This document shows positions 46,147-59,532 of a DNA stretch of 64,000 bases, one piece after another. Numbering within the stretch: the first letter of the stretch is position 1; every line of letters begins with the position of its first letter. The translations under genes were made by a program, and so were the position numbers. The notes beneath the pieces are model-generated. The model was given only the letters and a program-made list of their open reading frames with translations, was not told the origin of the DNA and did no database searches. Source of the stretch: Aporrectodea caliginosa. Taxonomy: Eukaryota > Annelida > Clitellata > Crassiclitellata > Lumbricidae. The DNA is taken from the NCBI GenBank assembly GCA_020284085.1, contig JACEVL010000271.1, positions 248,001 through 312,000 on the forward strand, read 5' to 3'.

Positions 46147-46227
46147 ATAAATCAAATCAAATCAATCATTTATTTTGCAACCAGACAATCACTTTACAAT
46201 TGCAGATTTGCAAAATACACATAAAGA
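46147..46227 (-). mobile_element. Short LINE 3' tail, (GATTT)n
   Basis: On the minus strand it reads GATTGTCTGGTTGCAAAATA, a TAAATGATTGATTTG run and (GATTT)n, like a CR1 3' end. Copies in R1 (about 50993-51045) and R2 (about 53840-53898) differ in tail repeat number. Confidence 0.5.
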
Positions 46228-47084
46228 AGTTGGATAAATTTTGGTGTCTGGTAAAAAAGAATTACCCAATTTCTTGTTAATACATTAAAGTAAATCGTTC
46301 TGTTTCTGATATTTAGGCCTACAGGACGCTTTTTCTTAGGATATGAGCCTTTAAAGATTCTGGTGAAGTTGTCCAACTACTGATTATTAGATTTTAAACG
46401 GAGTCAAGTGTTTCTCTTTTCCAACATGTTTAGATTAAAAAAAACTTATTATGAAGATTAATTAATTTATTATTTTGATTCTATGTAAATTCTATATTGT
46501 GTCAAAGAATATTTCTACCATCGACTGATGTTTTGATTATTATTACAGTGGCTCTGTAAGTTCTTAGACAAGAAGCTGAAAGGCATCGTTGTTGCTTGAC
46601 GACGCTGTGGCATGACGAACATGATCAGCGTCTTCTTCCTCTTATCTATATCAAGAATTGGTTCTAGGACAGTTCCGAAGCGCAATTGCAGAGTTGAAGT
46701 TAATAGGCGATGTTATCAGGAATATTGTATTAAGTTTCTCAGATATAGAACGTTAATAACACTACTATGCATGATTTCTGATGTTCGGTCCAAAACATAT
46801 TTTTCTAAAAGATTTTAGTCTGCTGATTTCGAAAATGATATCCGTTTTTATGTATGACGTAGGGTTTTCCTGACAATCACCATTATCATATTCAACATGG
46901 CTGAATCTGTAAGCGGTTACTTTAGAAGACGTTGTGTTAATTCACCTGCAGGGTAAAAATTGCCGCGGGTTGGGGGGGGTCAACACCCCTAGTCTTTCTT
47001 AGGCTCCCATAGTAAAGTCTACATTTCACACCCAAACTGCACATAAATCAACGTCTAACCCCCAGTTATTTTTTACAATTCCCA

Positions 47085-47950
47085 TACTGTTCACCTGATT
47101 CATTTTGTTACATCTGTGGAAGCCAAACTTTGCATAAACCAAGACAGAACAGAACCGGGTTTTTGCAGAAAGCTTATTTTGGTATGAAGTTAGGAGACCA
47201 AGACAAATCATGGGCGCCTCACGTCGTATGCAAGACATGTGTGACACGTCTAAGAAACTGGAGCAAAGGTGTAAAGAAATCACTAAGCTTTGGAGTTGCT
47301 ATGGTCTGGTGCTAGTCTAGAAATCATGTTGATGACTGCTACTTTGTTTGGTAAATACTAAAGGCTACAATAACAAGAATAAAAAGGAAATTTCTTATCC
47401 AAATTTGCCATCGGCCTAGAGTCCGGTACCCCATGCTGGTTGCAGCCTTCCTGTTCAAGTACCAAAGGATATTGCGGACTGTATGACAGAAAGTGAGTCG
47501 AGTTCAGAAAGTGATGATGACACTGGTACAGACAACTATGTTTCAGACAATCCAGATATTGCTGAAACTTTCTCTCTGGCAGAGCTAAATGATCTCATTC
47601 GAGACTTAGACCTGCCAAAATTTTCGGCAGAACTTCTGGGATCACGCTTGAGAGCCAAGAATTTGCTGGCACCTAGCACGCCATTCTCGTGGTACAGAAA
47701 CCGTGAAGAATTTACATGCTATTTCTCAGAGATTGAATCTCTTGTATTTTGCTAAGATATTCCTGGATAAATAACAAAGTTGGGAGTCACTTACAATGCA
47801 AGTGAATGGAGAATTTTCATCGATTCTTCCAAGCGAAGCCTAAAAGCAGTTCTCTTGCATAATGGTAAGAGATATGCATCAGTGCCTGTTGGGCATTCTG
47901 TGCAGCTGAAAGAGACTTATGAAAACATGGCCATGCTTCTTCAGAATATA
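47085..47950 (+). pseudogene. Decayed multicopy-type Cys-rich protein
   Basis: Blocks in shifting frames. First come Phe-Cys-Tyr-Ile-Cys-Gly-like residues near 47100. Next is Lys-Leu-Gly-Asp-Gln-Asp-Lys-Ser-Trp-Ala-Pro-His-Val-Val-Cys-Lys-Thr-Cys (47189-47240), then Asp-Asp-Cys-Tyr-Phe near 47335. An acidic Ser-rich segment (47483) follows, then Phe-Ser-Leu-Ala-Glu-Leu-Asn-Asp-Leu-Ile-Arg-Asp-Leu, and finally Trp-Arg-Ile-Phe-Ile-Asp-Ser-Ser-Lys-Arg-Ser-Leu-Lys. I recognise this order from a repeated, mostly unnamed invertebrate protein type, probably transposon-borne. Stops at 47313 and 47755 break it. It lies 3' of unit 4 in L, with inverted copies in R1 and R2. Confidence 0.6.
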
Positions 47951-47952
47951 AA

Positions 47953-48329
47953 CAGAGCTTCTCATTTGAAAATAGAAGGCGATTGGAAAATCGATCGCGC
48001 CGGATTGCGTAGGCGATCGGTGCGCGATCGACCTCGAGAGCTTTTGTGTACGTCGTATTTTGTGTATCGTATTCGTATAGCTGTATATTATAGCCTATTT
48101 TATAGTACGTATACCATTGACGCAAAATGACGTGTGACGGCTAATTTAACAACGTTGGTTGAGCCTTCGGCATACGTTGAGCAATCAGTTTTGGCTTGAC
48201 CTTTCAGTCGGCAGTCCAGTCGAGTTTTGTCGGCGTGCTTTCTGCAGGACTTGCAGTACATTTTTTTCACAATCCGACGGTTTTCTTTCTCGACTAGCCT
48301 ACATCCACATCGAACGAGTCACCTAATTT
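47953..48329 (+). mobile_element. Truncated copy of the hAT-type element
   Basis: Begins CAGAGCTTCTCATTTG and follows 32556 onward but without the 507-bp insert, giving the empty target site at 48042-48051. Homology stops near 48329 without a right end. Confidence 0.8.
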
Positions 48330-49032
48330 GTAAATATGTACTTATGTTGCTGCTATTTAAGAAGTTTATATTTTTATACACTCTTATAGTTAAATTATTT
48401 TACAGGGTTTAAGTTTTTATTCTTACCAAGGTGGCCTATACCTTCACTAGCATAAATAGACGTACTAGAGATGTCGATAATATTACAGAGATGTAGTGAT
48501 ATTGGTGATGTTATTGACTACGTTTGTTTATAGTGCTTGATACCTACTAGAGATGTGTGTATGCATAGGGACATTTGTGACCGATGCTTTTAGCTGCTTT
48601 AATTAACCTAATAATTTACTTATATAACAAAGATTTGTACTCACCTAAAACGCTGCATGTTTAAAGTAATATATTATGCATCCATGCTATATGAATTTAA
48701 AGATGCCACTATATTGTTTTATCGGTTTGTGATTGATTTTGTGATGCTGAACTGTGTCTGTTGCCGCCCATATAAAATGGCACCGATAGTGACGATTTAC
48801 AACTGCAGTTGAAATGGATATTTTATTCTTCCGACATCTAGCTACTAAATTTTAAATACATCTGCTGAACATCAACACTGACCTTTTAAGCTTTATACAC
48901 CTAGCGAATGTATTTTTAACACTTTCTAAGTTTTTGTTAAATACTGCTGAACTCTGCCACTGAAGTGTAATCTTATATAGTATCTTATTCATAGGGGCTA
49001 TGCTTCTTTAGTTGTAATATTACAACTATAAT
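48160..49032. other. Spacer between arm L and inverted copy R1
   Basis: 873 bp. The first part continues arm L up to 48392 and is shared with R2. From 48393 to 49032 I see no gene and no repeat elsewhere in the window. Confidence 0.7.
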
Positions 49033-49246
49033 ACCAACGTTGTTAAATTAGCCGTCACACGTCATTTTGCGTCAATGGTATACGTACTATAAAATAGGCT
49101 ATAATATACAGCTATACGAATACGATACACAAAATACGACGTACACAAAAGCTCTCGAGGTCGATCGCGCACCGATCGCCTACGCAATCCGGCGCGATCG
49201 ATTTTCCAATCGCCTTCTATTTTCAAATGAGAAGCTCTGTTTATAT

Positions 49247-50110
49247 TCTGAAGAAGCATGGCCATGTTTTCATAAGTCTCTTTCAGCTGCACAGAATGCC
49301 CAACAGGCACTGATGCATATCTCTTACCATTATGCAAGAGAACTGCTTTTAGGCTTCGCTTGGAAGAATCGATGAAAATTCTCCATTCACTTGCATTGTA
49401 AGTGACTCCCAACTTTGTTATTTATCCAGGAATATCTTAGCAAAATACAAGAGATTCAATCTCTGAGAAATAGCATGTAAATTCTTCACGGTTTCTGTAC
49501 CACGAGAATGGCGTGCTAGGTGCCAGCAAATTCTTGGCTCTCAAGCGTGATCCCAGAAGTTCTGCCGAAAATTTTGGCAGGTCTAAGTCTCGAATGAGAT
49601 CATTTAGCTCTGCCAGAGAGAAAGTTTCAGCAATATCTGGATTGTCTGAAACATAGTTGTCTGTACCAGTGTCATCATCACTTTCTGAACTCGACTCACT
49701 TTCTGTCATACAGTCCGCAATATCCTTTGGTACTTGAACAGGAAGGCTGCAACCAGCATGGGGTACCGGACTCTAGGCCGATGGCAAATTTGGATAAGAA
49801 ATTTCCTTTTTATTCTTGTTATTGTAGCCTTTAGTATTTACCAAACAAAGTAGCAGTCATCAACATGATTTCTAGACTAGCACCAGACCATAGCAACTCC
49901 AAAGCTTAGTGATTTCTTTACACCTTTGCTCCAGTTTCTTAGACGTGTCACACATGTCTTGCATACGACGTGAGGCGCCCATGATTTGTCTTGGTCTCCT
50001 AACTTCATACCAAAATAAGCTTTCTGCAAAAACCCGGTTCTGTTCTGTCTTGGTTTATGCAAAGTTTGGCTTCCACAGATGTAACAAAATGAATCAGGTG
50101 AACAGTATGG
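49247..50110 (-). pseudogene. Decayed Cys-rich protein, R1 copy
   Basis: Inverted near-identical copy of 47085-47950, with the same stops. Confidence 0.65.
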
Positions 50111-51244
50111 GAATTGTAAAAAATAACTGGGGGTTAGACGTTGATTTATGTGCAGTTTGGGTGTGAAATGTAGACTTTACTATGGGAGCCTAAGAAAGAC
50201 TAGGGGTGTTGACCCCCCCCAACTTGCGGCAATTTTTACCCTGCAGGTGAATTAACACAACGTCTTCTAAAGTAACCGCTTACAGATTCAGCCATGTTGA
50301 TTATGATAATGGTGATTGTCAGGAAAACCCTACGTCATACCAAAAAACGGATATCATTTTCGAAATCAGCAGACTAAAATCTTTTAGAAAAATATGTTTT
50401 GGGCCGAACATCAGAAATCATGCATAGTAGTGTTATTAACGTTCTATATCTGAGAAACTTAATACAATATTCCTGATAACATCGCCTATTAACTTCAACT
50501 CTGCAATTGCGCTTCGGAACTGTCCTAGAACCAATTCTTGATATAGATAAGAGGAAGAAGACGCTGATCATGTTCGTCATGCCACAGCGTCGTCAAGCAA
50601 CAACGATGCCTTTCAGCTTCTTGTCTAAGAACTTACAGAGCCACTGTAATAATAATCAAAACATCAGTCGATGGTAGAAATATTCTTTGACACAATATAG
50701 AATTTACATAGAATCAAAATAATAAATTAATTAATCTTCATAATAAGTTTTTTTTAATCTAAACATGTTGGAAAAGAGAAACACTTGACTCCGTTTAAAA
50801 TCTAATAATCAGTAGTTGGACAACTTCACCAGAATCTTTAAAGGCTCATATCCTAAGAAAAAGCGTCCTGTAGGCCTAAATATCAGAAACAGAACGATTT
50901 ACTTTAATGTATTAACAAGAAATTGGGTAATTCTTTTTTACCAGACACCAAAATTTATCCAACTTCTTTATGTGTATTTTGCAAATCTGCAATTGTAAAG
51001 TGATTGTCTGGTTGCAAAATAAATGATTGATTTGATTTGATTTATATGTTCAATTTAAAATGGAAGATTGATGAAAATAATTCTCTGCTCAAGTAGAAGT
51101 GAAAAGACAATAATTTTAATAAATTTTGGTGGTTGCATAAGAAAACAAGTATTAGCAAATGAAGATCATAAACACAAATGCAAATTTACCTTAATTTTAA
51201 ATTTAAAGATGTAATTCTCTTAAGTTATTGTCTTAAGCACCGAA

Positions 51245-51600
51245 TTATTTAAAATTGAAAATCAAAATCCGTCGCTTGCTCGGATCGTTGTTAGCCACAA
51301 AGAATCGACCTTTTTTCTCATCCAGAAGAATCCTCGATGGATATTGTAGTCCGTGTTTTCCATCTTTTGAGAGAATTTCTCTCCTAAATTCCAAATCTTG
51401 ATCCAGTAAAAGAATTCGATGGTTTGACTTATCAACGACCATCACGAATCCATTTCCATCGACGGACAAATGAACTGGATGATTCATTTGTCCAATGGTA
51501 GATCCGTGTTTTCCACCGAATGACTTTTTAAGTTTTCCATCTACATCCACTATGCAAACTCTATCCAGACCACCATCACCAATGACCTTTACCATTGGAA
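51245..51600 (-). pseudogene. NHL exon 4 fragment, R1 copy
   Basis: C-terminal NHL blades of unit 4 exon 4, ending at the same stop as L. The 5' part is lost at the scrambled R1/R2 junction. Confidence 0.8.
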
Positions 51601-52086
51601 ATGGACCATTGGCCAAAAAATTTAAAAATTTGGGGAAAAGCCCAAAAGGTAACTATAAGAGTGTATAAAAATATAAACTTCTTAAATAGCAGCAACATAA
51701 GTACATATTTACAAATTAGGTGACTCGTTCGATGTGGATGTAGGCTAGTCGAGAAAGAAAACCGTCGGATTGTGAAAAAAATGTACTGCAAGTCCTGCAG
51801 AAAGCACGCCGACAAAACTCGACTGGACTGCCGACTGAAAGGTCAAGCCAAAACTGATTGCTCAACGTATGCCGAAGGCTCAACCAACGTTGTTAAATTA
51901 GTCGTCACACGTCATTTTGCGTCAATGGTATACGTACTATAAAATAGGCTATAATATACAGCTATACGAATACGATACACAAAATACGACGTACACAAAA
52001 GCTCTCGAGGTCGATCGCGCACCGATCGCCTACGCAATCCAGCGCGATCGATTTTCCAACCAGCCATTGATGTTCATTGTATTTTA

Positions 52087-52955
52087 TATATATTCTGAAG
52101 AAGCATAGCCATGTCTTCATAAGTCTCTTTCAGCTGCACAGAATGCCCAACAGGCACTGATGCATATCTCTTACCATTATGCAAGAGAACTGCTTTTAGG
52201 CTTCGCTTGGAAGAATCGATGAAAATTCTCCATTCACTTGCATTGTAAGTGACTCCCAACTTTGTTATTTATCCAGGAATATCTTAGCAAAATACAAGAG
52301 ATTCAATCTCTGAGAAATAGCATGTAAATTCTTCACGGTTTCTGTACCACGAGAATGGCGTGCTAGGTGCCAGCAAATTCTTGGCTCTCAAGCGTGATCC
52401 CAGAAGTTCTGCCGAAAATTTTGGCAGGTCTAAGTCTCGAATGAGATCATTTAGCTCTGCCAGAGAGAAAGTTTCAGCAATATCTGGATTGTCTGAAACA
52501 TAGTTGTCTGTACCAGTGTCATCATCACTTTCTGAACTCGACTCACTTTCTGTCATACAGTCCGCAATATCCTTTGGTACTTGAACAGGAAGGCTGCAAC
52601 CAGCATGGGGTACCGGACTCTAGGCCGATGGCAAATTTGGATAAGAAATTTCCTTTTTATTCTTGTTATTGTAGCCTTTAGTATTTACCAAACAAAGTAG
52701 CAGTCATCAACATGATTTCTAGACTAGCACCAGACCATAGCAACTCCAAAGCTTAGTGATTTCTTTACACCTTTGCTCCAGTTTCTTAGACCTGTCACAC
52801 ATGTCTTGCATACGACGTGAGGCGCCCATGATTTGTCTTGGTCTCCTAACTTCATACCAAAATAAGCTTTCTGCAAAAACCCGGTTCTGTTCTGTCTTGG
52901 TTTATGCAAAGTTTGGCTTCCACAGATGTAACAAAATGAATCAGGTGAACAGTAT
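52087..52955 (-). pseudogene. Decayed Cys-rich protein, R2 copy
   Basis: Third copy of the 47085-47950 block with a few substitutions and the same stops. Confidence 0.65.
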
Positions 52956-54100
52956 GGGAATTGTAAAAAATAACTGGGGGGTTAGACGTTGATTTAGGTG
53001 CAGTTTGGGTGTGAAATGTAGACTTTACTATGGAGCCTAAGAAAGACTAGGGGTGTTGACTCCCCCCAACCCGCGGCAATTTTTACCCTGCAGGTGAATT
53101 AACACAACGTCTTCTAAAGTAACCGCTTACACATTCAGCCATGTTGAATATGATAATGGTGATTGTCAGGAAAACCCTACGTCATACCAAAAAACGGATA
53201 TCATTTTCGAAATCAGCAGACTAAAATCCTTTAGAAAAATATGTTTTGGACCGAACATCAGAAATAATGCATAGTAGTGTTATTAACGTTCTATATCTGA
53301 GAAACTTAATACAATATTCCTGATAACATCGCCTATTAACTTCAACTCTGCAACTGCGCTTCGGAACTGTCCTAGAACCAATTCTTGATATAGATAAGAG
53401 GAAGAAGACGCTGATCATGTTCGTCATGCCACAGCGTCGTCAAGCAACAACGATGCCTTTCAGATTCTTGTCTAAGAACTTACAGAGCCACTGTAATAAT
53501 AATCAAAACATCAGTCGATGGTAGAAATATTCTTTGACACAATATAGAATTTACATAGAATCAAAATAATAAATTAATTAATCTTCATAATAAGTTTTTT
53601 TTAATCTAAACATGTTGGAAAAGAGAAACACTTGACTCCGTTTAAAATCTAATAATCAGTAGTTGGACAACTTCACCAGAATCTTTAAAGGCTCATATCC
53701 TAAGAAAAAGCGTCCTGTAGGCCTAAATATCAGAAACAGAACGATTTACTTTAATGTTTTAACAAGAAATTGGGTAATTCTTTTTTACCAGACACCAAAA
53801 TTTATCCAACTTCTTTATGTGTATTTTGCAACTCTGCAATTGTAAAGTGATTGTCTGGTTGCAAAATAAATGATTGATTTGATTTGATTTGATTTATATG
53901 TTCAATTTAAAATGGAAGTTGGATTGATGAAAATAATTCTCTGCTCAAGTAGAAGTGAAAAGACAATAATTTTAATAAATTTTGGTGGTTGCATAAGAAA
54001 ACAAGTATTAGCAAATGAAGATCATAAACACAAATGCAAATTTACCTTAATTTTAAATTTAAAGATGTAATTCTGTTAAGTTATTGTTTTAAGCACCGAA

Positions 54101-54965
54101 TTATTTAAAATTGAAAATCAAAATCCGTCGCTTGCTCGGATCGTTGTTAGCCACAAAGAATCGACCTTTTTTCTCATCCAGAAGAATCCTCGATGGATAT
54201 TGTAGTCCGTGTTTTCCATCTTTTGAGAGAATTTCTCTCCTAAATTCCAAATATGCATCCAGTAAAAGAATTCGATGGTTTGACTTATCAACGACCATCA
54301 CGAATCCATTTCCATCGACGGACAAATGAACTGGATGATTCATTTGTCCAATGGTAGATCCGTGTTTTCCACCGAATGACTTTTTAAGTTTTCCATCTAC
54401 ACCAACTATGCATACTCTATGCTGATCACGATCACCATGACTGACCACGAAATGACCATTGGTCAGTTTAATGGGCATGCCATGGACGACGAATACCAGC
54501 GTCTGACAATAGATTGATTTCACGGAGCAATTGTCCATCTGGCGAATATTCGTTTAACTTATATTTAAAAAACAGCTAAGATGACATTCGATTCGCCTGT
54601 AACAGATAGACCCCATCCATAATCTTCTCCTGTTGACCATTTCTTTATTAAATTTCCATTTGGATCAACTCTGAAGATTGGGTATTCGTGAAACTTAAAC
54701 GGCCTTTTGTAATCGATGATGTAGAGACATTTATTTCTGTCGCAGGATCCTATGTCTAGTGGATCAATTAATTCCTTCAAATTCCATCGACGTTTGAAGC
54801 TTAATTTACGTTTATTGTAAACTTCAACATCTGAATTCCTTTCACTCAAAACAAACAATTCTTTGTCTAAGATCGTCAATCCCCGAATTTGTTTGGTGTC
54901 TTTTTCCTCAGCTTTTGTTCTGATCGTCTTCACTAAAACTGGATCCGATTTGTATCGAAGTTCGT
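54101..54965 (-). pseudogene. NHL exon 4, R2 copy, frameshifted
   Basis: Acceptor TACTTTCAG, phase 1. It keeps the reading through Phe-His-Glu-Tyr-Pro-Ile-Phe-Arg-Val-Asp that L lost near 45370. It shares the loss after Val-Ile-Leu-Ala-Val-Phe (near 54570). An extra G near 54472 returns the downstream blades to an open frame. Confidence 0.82.
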
Positions 54966-55637
54966 CTGAAAGTAGTAATAGATCCATTAAAACTCTATTT
55001 AATATTTGGATTTGGGACTATTGCATAATTGTAAACAAATATAAATTGGAACGTGAGTACTAATGCATGCGGCAACGACGATGAACGTAATGATAATACG
55101 TGGACGATATTAAGACCGAGACAAATTGAGGCCAACAGAATGATACAGGCGCAGAAATGGTCAGTGAAAAGTAGAGTGACAAACAGGCACGGGCGGATGA
55201 ACATAGACAGTCGCACAGGAAAGGGAAAGGTAAAGATAGAGTAAGAAATATGAGGTGCAGGAAGTGTAGATTTATCATTAGAGTATGAAAAGCCGTGTCC
55301 TCGAAAGTGAATTGCTGCCATCAGTGGTGAAGGTCTTGGCTGAAGTACCACCTAGGGCGCTACGCGAGCGAGGTGGACAGGCTCAGCAGAAACTCTGAAA
55401 AAGCTGGCAAACGTGGGCGGCATCGCCGCCTCTGATACCACAAGATAGTGGATATCAGAGCCAGTCCTAAGCCTGGAACTCTCTTTAAGGGAGAAATGCG
55501 AAGGTCGAACGGATGGGGGTGTAGATACTCCGTTCGTAAAGAAAAATACGTATGAAATCCCAATGCAAGCATTGGACTCTGACGGGCCTCGGCCCATGGA
55601 TCCGATACAAGCTTTGGACGGACCTTCGGCCCATGGA

Positions 55638-55651
55638 TCCTGATGATGATA

Positions 55652-55690
<39 letters not shown>

Positions 55691-55709
55691 CTGATGATGA
55701 TGATGATGC

Positions 55710-55777
<68 letters not shown>
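55638..55777 (-). repeat. (TGA)n microsatellite, R2 copy
   Basis: Inverted counterpart of 44268-44412 with different interruptions (GCTGATG). Confidence 0.92.
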
Positions 55778-55779
<2 letters not shown>

Positions 55780-56211
55780 GAAATGAATATATTTCGATTC
55801 CTCATAAACAATTATAGTCTATATGCATTTCAACGCTGAACCCGATGCTACCTAATGTCAACTATTTTTTTAGCATCGGTGCATTTTGTTTCTAAACTTG
55901 AATCGAATGACCGGCGCTCAGTACAGATAAACCTAGTCAGAAAATTGTAATGTAGCCTACTAGTAATTCTTCACCTGCAATGAGGGTTACAAGACATTTT
56001 TATTTCGATGTCTCAAGATTCCTTAAGATGTTAAAAGATGCCTTAAGATGACATAAGGTGCCATGGAATGTCTTTTCTGCCGTAAGAAGTCGCTGTCGCT
56101 AAACTCTTGGAATCCACAATTTGTTTAAATGCGCAATTAGAAAATGTTAAGTGTTTTGTTGCAAATGTCGGATTAAAAATAATTATCTGAGAAAGTGCAG
56201 CTATCAAAATC

Positions 56212-57802
56212 GGTACCCCGTCAGGACAGCCAGAGCAAATCGGCCCCGACAAAACGGCCCCGACAAATGGGCCCCGACAAAACAACCCCGACAAATGGGC
56301 CCCGGACAAAACGGCCGGCGACAAAACGGCCCCGTCTCAAAACGACCCTCGTCAAAATGGCCTCAACAAAACAGCCCCGTCATTTCGACCTCTGTCATAA
56401 CGACCCCCGTGACCCGTCATATCGACCACCGTCATATCTGCCCCCGTCAAACCGGCCACAGTCATATCGACCCCAGTCATATCGGCCCATCACAAAATAT
56501 CTCATGTTCCAAATACTTTTAAGTTGGTTTGATGAAAAGAATTCTTTTGCTTAAATAAAAGTCGTAGTGGTAAAATCGTAGTTTACGTTGCCAAGTTACT
56601 TATGTGGTCAGTTTAAAATGGATATTGAAAAACTAGCTTTTTACCAGCGTTCGCGGGTTTCCCCAGGCGTAATTTTAACGGCTGCAAATAAAGGCTTCTT
56701 ACTATATTTGCTGATGAGGCTTCAAATATTTAAAAAATGTCCATATATCTGAATGGAAACGATATTTAGAGGTGAACATAGTTGCTTAGCCCGTGTACTG
56801 CACGGGTTATCTCTACCTTATAATTATAGGCAATATTATTTGTTCCCCGTACTACACGGGTTATCTCTACCTGAAATAGGCATATTATTTGTTCCCCGTA
56901 CTACACGGGTTATTTCTAAATTATAATACGCTTTTTATTTTCCGTTAGCCAGCGTGACGTAAGATTGCATAGTTAGCCGCGTGACGTAATTTTAATATTG
57001 CATATTTAGTGACGTGGACAAATGGGCATGCTATAGCCAGTATTATAAGATAGCCTCGCCGAGCCGAAACAGTTGTAAATTTAAAATGTCCATATATCGG
57101 CGTTTAAATAAAATTGCTAGCTGAAAATAGTCGCGTTGAATTAGACGTTGCGTAATAATGTTTTGTAAATTTTTTAAAATCGCGAAACCGTTCCTAGTTT
57201 CGGAGCCTTTAGCCGGACAACTAAACACATACATACATACATACGGAAGGACATCGTAAACAGACTAAGAATTATAATATAAGATAATTCGTTGCGTAAA
57301 TAGAAGTTGTGCTCTATGATAGTTGTCATTGAAAGTATTTAAATAATTAAATACGCCAACCAGTTAGCATTAGACGATGGTCCCCGCAGTCCATTGTCCA
57401 GCTGAACAGTCGCTTGAGGCCTCATTTCCAACATAGTTTGTCAGCGTAAGCTTAAAAGTACTGGCAACATTGGATATTTTGTATGGGGCCGATAGGCTAT
57501 GACTGGGGGCCGATATGACTAAGGGCCGATATGACGGGGGCCGATATGACGGGGGGCTCATTTCAACATAGTTTGTCAGCGTAAGCTTAAAAGTACTGGC
57601 AACATTGGATATTTTGTATGGGGCCGATATGACTGGGACCGATATGACTGGGGCCGATATGACGGGGGCCGATATGACGGGGGGCGATTTCACGGGGGCC
57701 GATTTGACTGGACTGTTTTGTCGAGGCCATTTTGACGGGGGTCGTTTTGTCGGGGCCGCTTTGTCGGGGCCGATTTGTCCTGGGCCGTTCTGACGGGTCA
57801 CC
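56212..57802. mobile_element. R2 copy of the 17-bp-repeat-arm element
   Basis: Inverted counterpart of 42247-43838, with flanking ATCAAAATC at 56203-56211 and 57803-57811. Arm units differ in number and sequence from L (56220-56500 against 43562-43838), so the arms change faster than the surrounding DNA. A second block at 57480-57560 is again present. Confidence 0.85.
56633..57284 (-). mobile_element. R2 copy of the Helitron-like insert
   Basis: Inverted counterpart of 42761-43413. It ends at CTAG (56633-56636) and starts at TC (57283-57284). Confidence 0.72.
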
Positions 57803-57876
57803 ATCAAAATCTGCAGACAACCGGCTCTTAGACAAATATTCAACCTTTATTGTTAGATGAGTAATTAGTCTTCTAC

Positions 57877-57990
57877 CTTTTAATCGACGCCTTTCTTTAA
57901 TTTGTTTACAAAGTTGTTCGTTTTCTTCCATCCATGCTTTTTGCTGTTGTTCATGTTTGTGTTCGATGCTCAAAATCTTCTCTTTGTTAT
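57877..57990 (-). CDS. Short heptad exon 3, R2 copy
   Basis: 114 nt with the same acceptor, donor and phase as 42059-42172. The coding sequence appears unchanged. Confidence 0.75.
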
Positions 57991-58297
57991 CTATGACAAG
58001 AGCAGCAATCATGCATGTCAATTTTATATTCAATTTTATGTGAATCACAAACTTTAGTTAATAGAGCATTTGAGATCAGAAAAACAACACACCAGCCCAA
58101 GTGACTGAGACTAAATTTACCCTCTTGATTACAAGTCAACACCTCGTCGACTTACATCCGATCGTGACATCCATAAATTTATTGAGAAGTCGTTATTTTT
58201 GCGGGTCCTTGCCAGTGCTGACTCTCCTACTCATCTGGGGGGGTCTATCGTGAAGTGGTAACATCCCCACTGGCTTGATCGGTAGGGAAGCTTGCAT

Positions 58298-58519
<222 letters not shown>

Positions 58520-58777
58520 ATTGCTGTATCAAACTGACTGGCCAAATTGACTCTAACATTATTTAGAATGACGCAAGGAGCGCCTCTGAGTTGGAATCTT
58601 GAACGGGCGTTATATAAATGTTTGGAATGTTTGGAATGAATGAATTTTGTTTCTTGACGTTATTGAAAGCGTAGAGAAGATCAGAATAGTTTGCAGGACC
58701 TTGGTGGACCCTTTAAAACTGCGCTATATTAAAATAATTGTCTTCATACATACAGGTGCAAAGACATACACGCATAC

Positions 58778-59532
58778 CTGTTTTCGTTGTCTCTAGTTCT
58801 TTCCTGAGTTTCTGGACGTTGGCTTCTAATGTCGTCACTGTCGCTTTATATGTGTTCAATTCTTCAACTAATTTGCGATTGTTGGTCTGACGTGAATTGT
58901 TGGTCGTTTGCTCTGCTTTAAGTTCCTGCTTTAATTTGTAATTGTTGGTTTGAAGTAAATTGTTGGTCGTTTTCTCTGTATCAAGTTCCTGCTTTAATTT
59001 GTCGTTGTTGGTTTGAAGTGAATTGTTGGTCGTTTTCTCTGTTTTAAGTTCCTGCTTTAGTTTGTCGTTGTTGGCCTGAAGTGAATTGTTGGTCATTTTC
59101 TCTGCTTTAACTTCCTGCTTTAGTTTGTCATTGTTGGTTTGAAGTGAATTGTTGGTCGTTTTCTCTGCTTTAAGTTCCTGCTTTAGTTTGTCGTTGTTGG
59201 TTTGAAGTGAATTGTTGGTCGTTTTTCTGCATTGAGTTCCTGCTTTAGTTTGTCGTTGTTGGTCTGAAGCGCGTTGTTTGCGATTTTATTTTTGCCCAAC
59301 TCTTGTTTTAGTCTTACTATATTAGCTTCCGCATTTCTCTGTTCTTCTTTCAAAGTCTTATTAACCTGTACTTCCTTAGCTGCATTAATTCTCAGCTGTT
59401 CATTTGCTAACTGCAAACTTTCTTTCTCTGTTCTTTCCATTTCGATTTCCATTCTCAGGAGATCATTTTCTTTAGTTTTTTCTACTAATAGACTTTGTTT
59501 ACTTCTTTTCTTTGGCTTCAGGTCACCATCAT
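58778..59532 (-). pseudogene. Heptad exon 2, R2 copy
   Basis: Same length (755 nt), splice sites, repeat number and frameshift as L, but with substitutions in the first third, such as Leu-Gln-Leu-Ala-Asn-Glu for Leu-Leu-Phe-Ala-Asn-Glu. In those positions it is closer to unit 1 than L is. Confidence 0.82.

Larger units (their letters stand above)
49033..51617 (-). repeat. Inverted copy R1 (partial arm)
   Basis: Reverse complement of about 45612-48159. Over the decayed Cys-rich protein and hAT region the readable frames are identical to L (for example 116 codons at 49062-49412 against 47780-48130). It ends in degenerate sequence (51581-51650), with a partly scrambled copy of the NHL coding region and runs such as AAAAATTTAAAAATTTGGGG, which then joins R2. 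Confidence 0.9.

Noticed and set aside
46612..46818. 68-codon frame repeated in L, R1 and R2
   Set aside because: Its repetition reflects the duplicated block. The homologous unit 2 flank does not keep the frame and no motif is present.
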